Of a stretch of 39,186 bases of DNA, positions 32,828 to 39,186 are shown piece by piece (within the stretch, counting starts at the first letter, position 1; every line of letters begins with the position of its first letter). A model generated the notes under the pieces. It did no database searches and had not been told where the DNA came from. It worked only from the letters and a program-made list of their open reading frames with translations. The position numbers were made by a program, and so were the translations under genes. The DNA is from Clostridia bacterium (GTDB lineage Bacteria; Bacillota_A; Clostridia; Christensenellales; Aristaeellaceae). Where the stretch lies: contig JAFUDW010000195.1 in NCBI GenBank assembly GCA_017464225.1, forward strand, positions 1-39,186. Reading direction: 5' to 3'.

Positions 32828-33856
32828 ATGAAGAGATTATTGGCCCTTGCTCTCGCTATGATCATGGCGCTGTCCGTGTGCAGCACCGCGCTGGCTGTCA
32901 ATGAAGACATTGAAGGCAAGATCACCATCTACACCTCCATGTACCGTTTCGTGTACGAAGGCATGAAGAAGGAACTGGAAGCCGAATTCCCGAACCTGGA
33001 AGTGGAGTTCTACTATGCCGGCACCGGCACCCTGATCAGCCAGATCGCCGGTGAGATGGGCGACGACCACACCGGCGCGCTGGGCTGCGATATGCTGCTG
33101 GTGGCTGAGCCCGCCTATTCCCTGGAGCTCAAGGATTACGGCTATCTCTATCAGTACGATCTCCCCGTGAAGGATCAGCTGCGCTTCCCCTATGATGAGG
33201 AAGGCTACTGGTATCCCGTGCGCGTCTGCAACATGGTGCTGGCTTACAACCCCGAAAAGTACAGCGCTGAGGAGCTGCCGAAGACCTTCAAGGCGTTCGC
33301 CGAGGACGGATCCCTGAAGGATCAGATCTCCATGGGCAACCCGCTGACCTCCGGCACCGCCTTCGCGGCCATTTCCGCCCTCACCTCTAAATACGGCTAT
33401 GAGTACTTCGACGCCCTGCGCGCGAACAACGTGATGATCGAATCCGGCTCCACCGCCCTGGCCAAGCTGGAAAGCGGCGAGTGCAAGGTCATCATGATCC
33501 TGGAGGAATCCGTGCTGCAGCGCCGCAGTGAAGACGGCTCCAAGCTGGCCTGCATCTATCCCGAGGACGGCAATATCCTGATCCCCTCCACCGCCATGAT
33601 CGTGGCCGAGGAGAAGAGCGCCAACGCCAACCTGGAAGCCTGCGAGGCGGTTGAGGACTGGCTGTACAGCGAAGCCGGCCAGAAGTTCATCGTCAGCGGT
33701 TATATGCATTCCGTGCTGAAGGACTTCCCCGAGATCCCCTATGATTCCATCGACACCGACGGCCTGATCGAAACCGATATGGGCGTCGACTGGGTGCGCA
33801 CCTATCAGCAGCGCGATGAAATCAACGACGAATGGAACAACCGCGTCACCAAGTAA
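32828..33856 (+). CDS. ABC importer, extracellular solute-binding protein (iron/phosphonate/polyamine type)
   Basis: A 342-residue binding protein. The signal peptide MKRLLALALAMIMALSVCST ends in ALA before VNEDIEG. The mature start KITIYTSMYRFVYEGMKKEL is typical of the AfuA/FbpA/2-aminoethylphosphonate-binding group. Later motifs include CDMLLVAEPAY, NPLTSGTAFAAISAL and IPSTAMIVAEE. The cysteine in the signal peptide is not in a proper lipobox (LSVC), so the protein may not be lipid-anchored. It is followed by a fused permease and an ATPase. The pair of adjacent tyrosines that bind iron in FbpA was not found, so iron is less certain than an organic anion. Confidence 0.9.
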   Translation: MKRLLALALAMIMALSVCSTALAVNEDIEGKITIYTSMYRFVYEGMKKELEAEFPNLEVEFYYAGTGTLISQIAGEMGDDHTGALGCDMLLVAEPAYSLELKDYGYLYQYDLPVKDQLRFPYDEEGYWYPVRVCNMVLAYNPEKYSAEELPKTFKAFAEDGSLKDQISMGNPLTSGTAFAAISALTSKYGYEYFDALRANNVMIESGSTALAKLESGECKVIMILEESVLQRRSEDGSKLACIYPEDGNILIPSTAMIVAEEKSANANLEACEAVEDWLYSEAGQKFIVSGYMHSVLKDFPEIPYDSIDTDGLIETDMGVDWVRTYQQRDEINDEWNNRVTK

Positions 33857-33888
33857 GCCCCTGTCATTTTCATACGCGTGAAGCCTAC

Positions 33889-33960
33889 AGCCTTCCCCCG
33901 CAAAAACGGGGGAAGGCTTGTATACCGGGATCGTACCGCGCCATGTTTTTTCTGGCGCGG
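33889..33960 (+). terminator. Two tandem hairpins between binding-protein and permease genes
   Basis: AGCCTTCCCCCG and CGGGGGAAGGCT (33889-33918) form a perfect 12-pair stem around CAAAAA. CCGCGCCA and TGGCGCGG (33936-33960) form a second perfect stem whose loop is T-rich. Neither is followed by a T-run. They probably reduce readthrough or protect the binding-protein message, so that it outnumbers the permease. Confidence 0.65.
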
Positions 33961-33985
33961 CATATCCATAAGGAGGTCTATCCCG

Positions 33986-36451
33986 ATGAACAGCCTGAAC
34001 AATCGCAGCGAAGCGCTTTGCAAAGCGACGTTGGGTGTTCTGTTTTTGTTGGGCATTGCTTTGCTGCTGGGCGGATTATGGGGCAATACGCAATATCAGG
34101 AATCCGGCTTCAACCAGGAGAACGCTTTTTCCCTGATCTATAAGATCGGCGGGGAGGCGGACCGCCTCTACGGCAAAAAAATCGCGCCTGTATTGGAAAA
34201 AAGCGGCGCGGATACCGCTGTTTTGGACAGCGTGAGCCGTCAGCTGCTTTCCTCCGTCTGGAAGGATGACGAGGCCCTGGCAAGCTCCCTGGCGGATTTG
34301 AGCGGCAAGGCGCTGACCGAGCGCGAGTTCAAGCTGCTGGCGCTGACATACGCCATGTCCGGTCCAAAGGTGAAGACCGCCCAGCGCAAGGCCCTGGCGG
34401 CCTTGTCCCCGGAAGCTCAGCAGGACCTGCTGAGCAAGCTGCTGCTGTGCCTGAGCGGCAGCGAGCAGGATCTCCCTGCCGAAGCTCAGGACATGCTGGA
34501 GGGGCTTGAAGGGGAGGATCGCACCGCCATGCTGATGCAGATCTTCCTCACGGCCGCCAACCTGGACGGCGAGCCGCTGTCCTCGAGTACCATCGCCGAG
34601 TTCAAAAAAGCCGTCCGCACCGATCCTTCCAAGATCGTCGCCTATACCTGGGCGGTCAACTGGCATGTTCACTGGATCTCCCAGTTATTCTGCAGCGCGG
34701 GCAAATCCTTCGCGCTGATCGGCATCCTTTTGATGCTTGATACCGTCATCCTTTTCTTCTGGCTGCTGGCCGACCGCCTGTGGAAGCTGGACTTCAAATG
34801 GCTGATCATCCTGCTGATCGTGGATTTCATGCTCGTTTTCCAGGTCCTGCCAACCGTGAAGATGCTCATCAACGCGCTCTTTCCGGAGGGACGGTTCTCG
34901 CTGAGCACCTTAACGCGGCTGTATACCTATGATCTGAATCTGGGCGCTTTGACCAATACGCTGATCGCCGCTTTCTGCACGATGCTGGTGGGCATCGTCA
35001 TCGCGTTCCCGCTGGCATGGCTGGTGGGACGCACCAACCTGCTGGGAAAGCGCTTTTTCCGATCCTTGTTTGTCCTGACCTATATGGTGCCGCCTTATGT
35101 GGGCGCCATGGCCTGGCTCCGCCTGCTGAACCCGAACGTAGGCAACATCAATCTGGTGCTGCGCGCGGTCTTTGGTCTTGGTGACGCCCCGGGCCCGTTG
35201 AACATCTACAGCCTGCCCGGCCTCATTTGGGTTCTCTCCACCTTTTATTATCCCTACGCCTTCATCACCATCAGCCGCGCCATGGAGAAAATGGACCCCT
35301 CGCTGGAGGAAGCCAGCCGCATCTCCGGCGCTTCCCCCCTGACGACCGTCGCAAAGATCACCTTCCCCATGATGACCCCCTCCCTGATCGCCGGCGCCTT
35401 GCTGGTGTTCGTGGCAGCGGCAAGCTGCTACGGCATCCCCTCCATCATCGGCGCGCCGGGACGCGTTCATACCGTAACCACGCGCATCATCGACTACGTA
35501 GGCCGCGGCTCGGAGGGCATGAACGACGCCACCAGCTTGGGCGTATTCCTGATGCTGCTGGCCATCATCATCCTGTTCTTCTCCGATTTTGTGGTCGCAA
35601 AGCGCCAATACATCACCGTATCCGGAAAAAGCACCCGCCCGAACATCGTGGACCTGGGCAAATGGCGCATACCGATCACCGTGCTGGTCTCGCTTTTCGC
35701 AGTCATCGTGATCCTGATCCCCTTCGTCACGATCCTGATCACATCGTTTAAAATCGACCTAGGCAAATCCCTGTTTGCGGCGGATAACTTCACTTTTAAG
35801 CACTGGACAACGATCTTCTCGTACGACGAAATGCTGGATTGCCTCAAAAACTCCTTCATTTTCGCCATCATCACCGCTACTATCGGCATCGTGATCGCCT
35901 GCACCATGAGCTATCTGCTGCAGCGCACGCGGATCCGCGGGCGCAAGCTGCCGGACTTTTTGATCACCCTGGGCTCCGGCACCCCGTCCGTGGTCATCGC
36001 GCTCAGCCTGATCCTTTCCATGCGCGGCGACTACGGCATCAACATCTATAAAACAGCCTATATCATGATCATCGCCTATCTGATCAAATATCTGATGATG
36101 GGCATGCGCACCGTGGTATCGGCCATGAGCCAGATCCACGTATCGCTGGAGGAATGCAGTCAGGTATCTGGCGCCAGCTGGCTGCGCACCATGTTCAAGA
36201 TCACCGGCCCGCTGATTTTCCCCAGCATCGCCGCCGGCTGGTTCCTGATCTTCATTCCCAGCTTCTATGAACTGTCCATGACCACGCTGCTGTATGGCAA
36301 CGGCACCAAAACCATCGGCTTTGAGCTGTACGAATACTGGACCTTCACCAGCCAGCCAATGGCCTGCGCGATCGCCTTCTTCATCCTCATGATCGTCGTA
36401 TTCCTCAACTTTGTGCTCAACCGCCTGACCAAGGGCGAATTCTCCATCTGA
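33986..36451 (+). CDS. ABC importer, fused double permease with an extra N-terminal extracytoplasmic domain
   Basis: An 821-residue membrane protein. Two permease modules are fused, as in iron (FbpB/AfuB-type) importers. Their EAA loops are EEASRISGASPLTTVAKITFP near residue 440 and EECSQVSGASWLRTMFKITGP near 720. Such proteins are normally about 520-570 residues. Here, about 260 residues precede the first module: a membrane segment at about 17-35, then about 180 residues of soluble helices, and two further hydrophobic segments at about 240-300. AAGGAGG precedes the ATG at 33986; earlier in-frame starts lie within the hairpins. Cotranscribed with the ATPase 16 bases downstream. Confidence 0.88.
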   Translation: MNSLNNRSEALCKATLGVLFLLGIALLLGGLWGNTQYQESGFNQENAFSLIYKIGGEADRLYGKKIAPVLEKSGADTAVLDSVSRQLLSSVWKDDEALASSLADLSGKALTEREFKLLALTYAMSGPKVKTAQRKALAALSPEAQQDLLSKLLLCLSGSEQDLPAEAQDMLEGLEGEDRTAMLMQIFLTAANLDGEPLSSSTIAEFKKAVRTDPSKIVAYTWAVNWHVHWISQLFCSAGKSFALIGILLMLDTVILFFWLLADRLWKLDFKWLIILLIVDFMLVFQVLPTVKMLINALFPEGRFSLSTLTRLYTYDLNLGALTNTLIAAFCTMLVGIVIAFPLAWLVGRTNLLGKRFFRSLFVLTYMVPPYVGAMAWLRLLNPNVGNINLVLRAVFGLGDAPGPLNIYSLPGLIWVLSTFYYPYAFITISRAMEKMDPSLEEASRISGASPLTTVAKITFPMMTPSLIAGALLVFVAAASCYGIPSIIGAPGRVHTVTTRIIDYVGRGSEGMNDATSLGVFLMLLAIIILFFSDFVVAKRQYITVSGKSTRPNIVDLGKWRIPITVLVSLFAVIVILIPFVTILITSFKIDLGKSLFAADNFTFKHWTTIFSYDEMLDCLKNSFIFAIITATIGIVIACTMSYLLQRTRIRGRKLPDFLITLGSGTPSVVIALSLILSMRGDYGINIYKTAYIMIIAYLIKYLMMGMRTVVSAMSQIHVSLEECSQVSGASWLRTMFKITGPLIFPSIAAGWFLIFIPSFYELSMTTLLYGNGTKTIGFELYEYWTFTSQPMACAIAFFILMIVVFLNFVLNRLTKGEFSI

Positions 36452-36467
36452 GAAAGGATCGATATCG

Positions 36468-37541
36468 ATGGCAACCGTAACCATAAAACACGTCACCAAG
36501 GCCTTTGGCGATAACGTGGTGCTCAAGGAGTTCAACGAGACCTTTGGCGATGGCGAATTCATCACCCTGCTGGGACCCTCGGGCTGTGGCAAAACCACCA
36601 TGCTGCGCATCATTGCCGGCTTTGAAAAGCCCACCGATGGCGAGCTCTACATCGACGACCAGCTGGTTTCGGGCGGAAAAACCTTCATCCCGCCCGAGAA
36701 GCGCAGCATTGGCATGGTGTTCCAGAGCTATGCCGTATGGCCGCATATGAACGTGTTTGACAACGTGGCCTATCCCCTGACCATCAAAAAGGTGCCCAAG
36801 GCCAAGATCCGCGAGGACGTGGAGCGCGTGCTGGGCATCGTGCACCTGAGCCAGTACGCCCAGCGCTTCCCCAACCAGCTTTCCGGCGGGCAGCAGCAGC
36901 GCGTGGCCCTGGCCCGCGCGCTGGTGGCCGCGCCAAAGCTTTTGCTGCTGGACGAGCCGCTTTCCAACCTGGACGCCAAGCTGCGGGAATCCATGCGCTT
37001 TGAAATCAAGGAGATCCAACGCCAGCTGGGCATCACGGTAGTATACGTGACCCACGATCAGACCGAGGCCATGGCCATGAGCGACCGCATTTTCCTGATC
37101 AACCGCGGCGTGGTGCAGCAGAGCGGCACGCCGGAGGAAATCTACAATCATCCGGCCAATCAGTTTGTGGCGGACTTCCTGGGCAAGGTGGACTTTTTCA
37201 AGGGCGTATCCGAAAACGGCAGGATCACCTTCACCGGCATGAACGGCCAGTCCATCCCCTACGGCGGCCCGCGCACCGGCAAGGTAGAGGTGGCCGTGCG
37301 GCCCGAAAACCTGTACTTTGCCCCCGACGGAGCGCTGGAGGGCGTGCTGGAAAGCCAGTATTACCTGGGCGACGTGGACGATTGCCGCGTGCGCGTGGGC
37401 GACGTGCTGGTGCGCGTGATCGCCAACGGATATGAATACAGGACCCTGAAGGATGGCCAGCCGGTGCGCCTGGGTATCCGGGAGTTCATGGTATTTGAGG
37501 ATGACGGGCTGCTGGAACAGCTGCTCAAGATCCAGACCTGA
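36468..37541 (+). CDS. ABC importer, ATP-binding protein (PotA/FbpC type)
   Basis: A 357-residue ATPase. Walker A is GPSGCGKTT at 36-44, the Q-loop is in MVFQSYAVWPHMNVFDNV, the signature is LSGGQQQR at 138-145, Walker B is LLLLDE at 158-163, and the switch histidine is H196 in VTHDQTEAMAMSDRI. About 110 C-terminal residues form a TOBE-type regulatory domain (VEVAVRPENLYFAPDG). It powers the fused permease encoded just upstream, completing a whole importer. AGAAAGGA stands before the ATG. Confidence 0.96.
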   Translation: MATVTIKHVTKAFGDNVVLKEFNETFGDGEFITLLGPSGCGKTTMLRIIAGFEKPTDGELYIDDQLVSGGKTFIPPEKRSIGMVFQSYAVWPHMNVFDNVAYPLTIKKVPKAKIREDVERVLGIVHLSQYAQRFPNQLSGGQQQRVALARALVAAPKLLLLDEPLSNLDAKLRESMRFEIKEIQRQLGITVVYVTHDQTEAMAMSDRIFLINRGVVQQSGTPEEIYNHPANQFVADFLGKVDFFKGVSENGRITFTGMNGQSIPYGGPRTGKVEVAVRPENLYFAPDGALEGVLESQYYLGDVDDCRVRVGDVLVRVIANGYEYRTLKDGQPVRLGIREFMVFEDDGLLEQLLKIQT

Positions 37542-37568
37542 CCGGCAGAACGGGAGAGGAATGCGCCC

Positions 37569-38072
37569 ATGCAGGAAAGAATCAAACAGCTGTACCTGAA
37601 AATGATGGAATTTGACGCCGGACAGCCCGACCTGATCCAGCACTTCACCAAGGTGCACAGCTATGCCCGGCTGATCGCGGCCTGCGAGGGGATTGACCCC
37701 CATACTGCCGAGGTGCTGGAGGCCGCCGCCCTGGTGCACGATATCGCCATCCCGCTTTGCAACCGGAAATACGGCGCGCATCCCGGCCCAATGCAGGAAA
37801 AGGAGGGCCCGCCCCTGGCCCGGAAAATGCTGAGCGGTCTGGACTTTACCCCGGAGGAAATCGACCGCGTATGCGCACTGGTGGGCAAACATCACACCTA
37901 TGACCCCATCGACGGCATCGACCACCAGATCCTGATCGAAGCCGACCTGCTGGTCAACTGCTTCGTTCATCAGAATCCCCCGGACAGCCTGCGCCACACC
38001 TGGCAGCACATCGTCGCCACCCAGTCTGGTCGGAACATCTTCGCCATGATGTTTGGGCTGGGGAAGGAATAA
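37569..38072 (+). CDS. HD-domain phosphohydrolase-like protein
   Basis: A 167-residue cytoplasmic protein with an HD metal-binding fold. Likely ligands are a histidine in IQHFTKVHSYARLI, the HD pair in AALVHDIAIPL, histidines in GKHHTYDP, and a late aspartate in IEADLLVN. HD proteins hydrolyse phosphate esters, and some (PhnZ) oxidise phosphonates. It lies 27 bases after the ATPase gene with GGGAGAGGA before the ATG, so it is probably the last gene of the importer operon. The insertion sequence begins three bases after its TAA stop. Substrate unknown. Confidence 0.82.
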   Translation: MQERIKQLYLKMMEFDAGQPDLIQHFTKVHSYARLIAACEGIDPHTAEVLEAAALVHDIAIPLCNRKYGAHPGPMQEKEGPPLARKMLSGLDFTPEEIDRVCALVGKHHTYDPIDGIDHQILIEADLLVNCFVHQNPPDSLRHTWQHIVATQSGRNIFAMMFGLGKE

Positions 38073-38093
38073 TACTATTCTTCATCTAAACGC

Positions 38094-38122
38094 TTGAATA
38101 TAAAGTAAAAATATGTTATAAT
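38094..38122 (+). promoter_or_regulatory. Transposase promoter inside the insertion sequence
   Basis: TTGAAT (38094-38099) and a perfect TATAAT (38117-38122) are 17 bases apart, immediately inside the left inverted repeat and 18 bases before the transposase start. Confidence 0.75.
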
Positions 38123-38139
38123 GAAAACGGTGATGAAAG

Positions 38140-39170
38140 ATGAAACGTTTTCAGATAACAGAAGCGGAGTTCGAAGCGATCAAGGCGAAGGAAGCGGCCA
38201 CAAGGGATAAAAATATCAGCCGGCGGCTGCGAGCATTGATGCTGTGGCATGAAGGAAAAAGCCTGAAGGAAATTGGAGAAATGCTGGGTGTGCATCCCCA
38301 GAGCGTGAATCAGATGTGCCGCAGGTATCGGGAACAAGGCTTGGAGGAATACGCTCGGAACAAGTATACCTCGCACAGGAGGTTGCTCAGCGAAGAGCAA
38401 GAAGCGGAAATACTGAAGCAATTCAAGGGACGTGAAGGCAAGCAGATAACGGCCAGAGAAATCAAAGCAGCGTTGGATGAAGCTTGCGGAAAAGACACAG
38501 GACGGGCGTATGTATACAGGGTATTGGAGCGAAACAAATGGGGAAAGAAAATGCCTCGCTCCAGGCATCCAAAGGCAGCAGATGAAGAGGCTTGCGAAGC
38601 CTCAAAAAAATTAAAACCTGCGTGCTGGATGCCCAAAACCGGGAGCCAAAACGAAATGTTCGATTGATGTTTGAGGATGAGGCAGGCTTTGGCAGGATCA
38701 ACAAGCCGAAGCCCTGCTGGTGCCCGAAAGGAATGCGTCCTTCGGTTCCGTGTCATCATATTCGAGAACATCGGTATGCCTTTGGCGCTGTAGAACCATT
38801 GACCGGAGAAAACTTCTTTTTGGCTATGCCTTATTGCAATACAAATTGCACCAATACCTTCCTGGCAGAGCTATCGAAGCAGTATCCAGACGATCTGATT
38901 CTGCTTGTTTGTGATGGCGCTGCCTGGCACAAGTCAAAAACTTTGGTATGTCCTGAAAACATCCAATTGCTATCTATTCCTCCCTACACACCAGAAATGA
39001 ATCCCATAGAACAAATCTGGAAGCAAATCCGTGCTATGGGATTCCGAAATGAGATATTCCATTCTCTGGCAGATGTTGTTGACCGATTATGTGACACGAT
39101 CTGTCAACTGACCAATGATATGGTTAAAAGCATTACTGGTCGTGATTGGATTATTCAGTGCTTTAGTTGA
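38140..39170 (+). CDS. IS630-family transposase, two frames joined by a -1 frameshift
   Basis: The first frame (38140-38667) encodes a helix-turn-helix DNA-binding part: SLKEIGEMLGVHPQSVNQMCRRYREQGLEEY. The second (in use from about 38604 to 39170) encodes the DDE catalytic domain: first Asp in LMFEDEAGFGR, second in LLVCDGAAWHKSK, and Glu in NPIEQIWKQIR. The frames overlap, and a slippery A AAA AAA run at 38604-38610 sits exactly where frame 1 reads TCA-AAA-AAA, so a -1 slip would join them into a protein of about 343 residues. This is common in IS elements. All catalytic residues are present, so it may still be active. Confidence 0.88.
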
Positions 39171-39186
39171 GGATTAGTATCAGATA

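Larger units (their letters stand above)
38075..39177 (+). mobile_element. IS630-family insertion sequence
   Basis: An element of 1,103 bases bounded by imperfect inverted repeats: CTATTCTTCATCTAAA at the left end and, read inward, CTAATCCTCAACTAAA at the right. Over 29 bases about 22 match. TA dinucleotides flank it at 38073-38074 and 39178-39179, as expected from the TA target of IS630/Tc1 elements. It encodes one transposase in two frames. It is visibly richer in A and T than its host region, which points to recent arrival. Confidence 0.88.

Noticed and set aside
36417..38009. Long minus-strand frame opposite the ABC ATPase and HD genes
   Set aside because: Both plus-strand genes are certain from motifs and spacing; the minus frame is a shadow rich in His, Gln and Val.
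1..39186. CRISPR arrays, tRNA, rRNA or phage structural genes
   Set aside because: No regularly spaced repeats, no cloverleaf candidates, no rRNA-like stretches and no phage gene motifs were seen on either strand.

Overview
The window is a gene-dense, GC-rich bacterial chromosome segment. It probably comes from a gut-type member of the Bacillota (class Clostridia). The grounds are strong GGAGG-type ribosome binding sites, standard TTGACA/TATAAT promoters, LuxS, a small HU protein, a YabN-type methylase-MazG fusion, BlaI/M56 regulation, a clostripain-family protease and LplB/LplC-type sugar permeases. This is inference from gene content; no rRNA or tRNA gene was seen.

Region 1 (1-4799): a minus-strand redox operon (NADH:flavin oxidoreductase of the old yellow enzyme family, short-chain dehydrogenase, fumarate-reductase-like FAD protein, and the start of a further gene), transcribed divergently from an AraC regulator. 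Region 2 (4952-9159): a large membrane-anchored clostripain-like protease, luxS and a histidine phosphatase, ending in a strong terminator. Region 3 (9337-19689): a sucrose or fructo-oligosaccharide locus. A LacI regulator and a fructokinase run rightward. Two ABC permeases, a solute-binding protein, a GH32 fructosidase, an amylosucrase-like GH13 enzyme and a HAD phosphatase run leftward. The divergent control region carries three perfect palindromes built on TTCATGAA. Internal hairpins and a second promoter split the leftward set into separately expressed parts. Sugar would enter by the ABC importer (its ATPase is not encoded here), be split by GH32 or used by the amylosucrase homologue, and the fructose be phosphorylated by the PfkB kinase.

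Region 4 (19778-26062): housekeeping and membrane genes, namely DUF554, an MscS channel, a hot-dog thioesterase, a two-component system, HU and YabN/MazG. Region 5 (26192-32672): a BlaI repressor and an M56 membrane metalloprotease with two operator-like dyads, followed by four genes for exported proteins of unknown function. One of these is interrupted by an in-frame TAG, and another has an intact signal peptide but ATA where ATG is expected. This looks like a decaying or unusually expressed envelope-sensing cassette. Region 6 (32739-38072): a second ABC importer of the iron/phosphonate/polyamine type, with a binding protein, a fused double permease carrying an extra N-terminal extracytoplasmic domain, an ATPase and an HD-domain protein. 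Region 7 (38075-39177): an IS630-family insertion sequence with a -1 frameshift site, inserted directly behind the stop codon of the HD gene.

The best candidates for undescribed biology are the BlaI/M56 exported-protein cassette, the permease with the extra domain, and the split 2,4-dienoyl-CoA-reductase-like redox operon.
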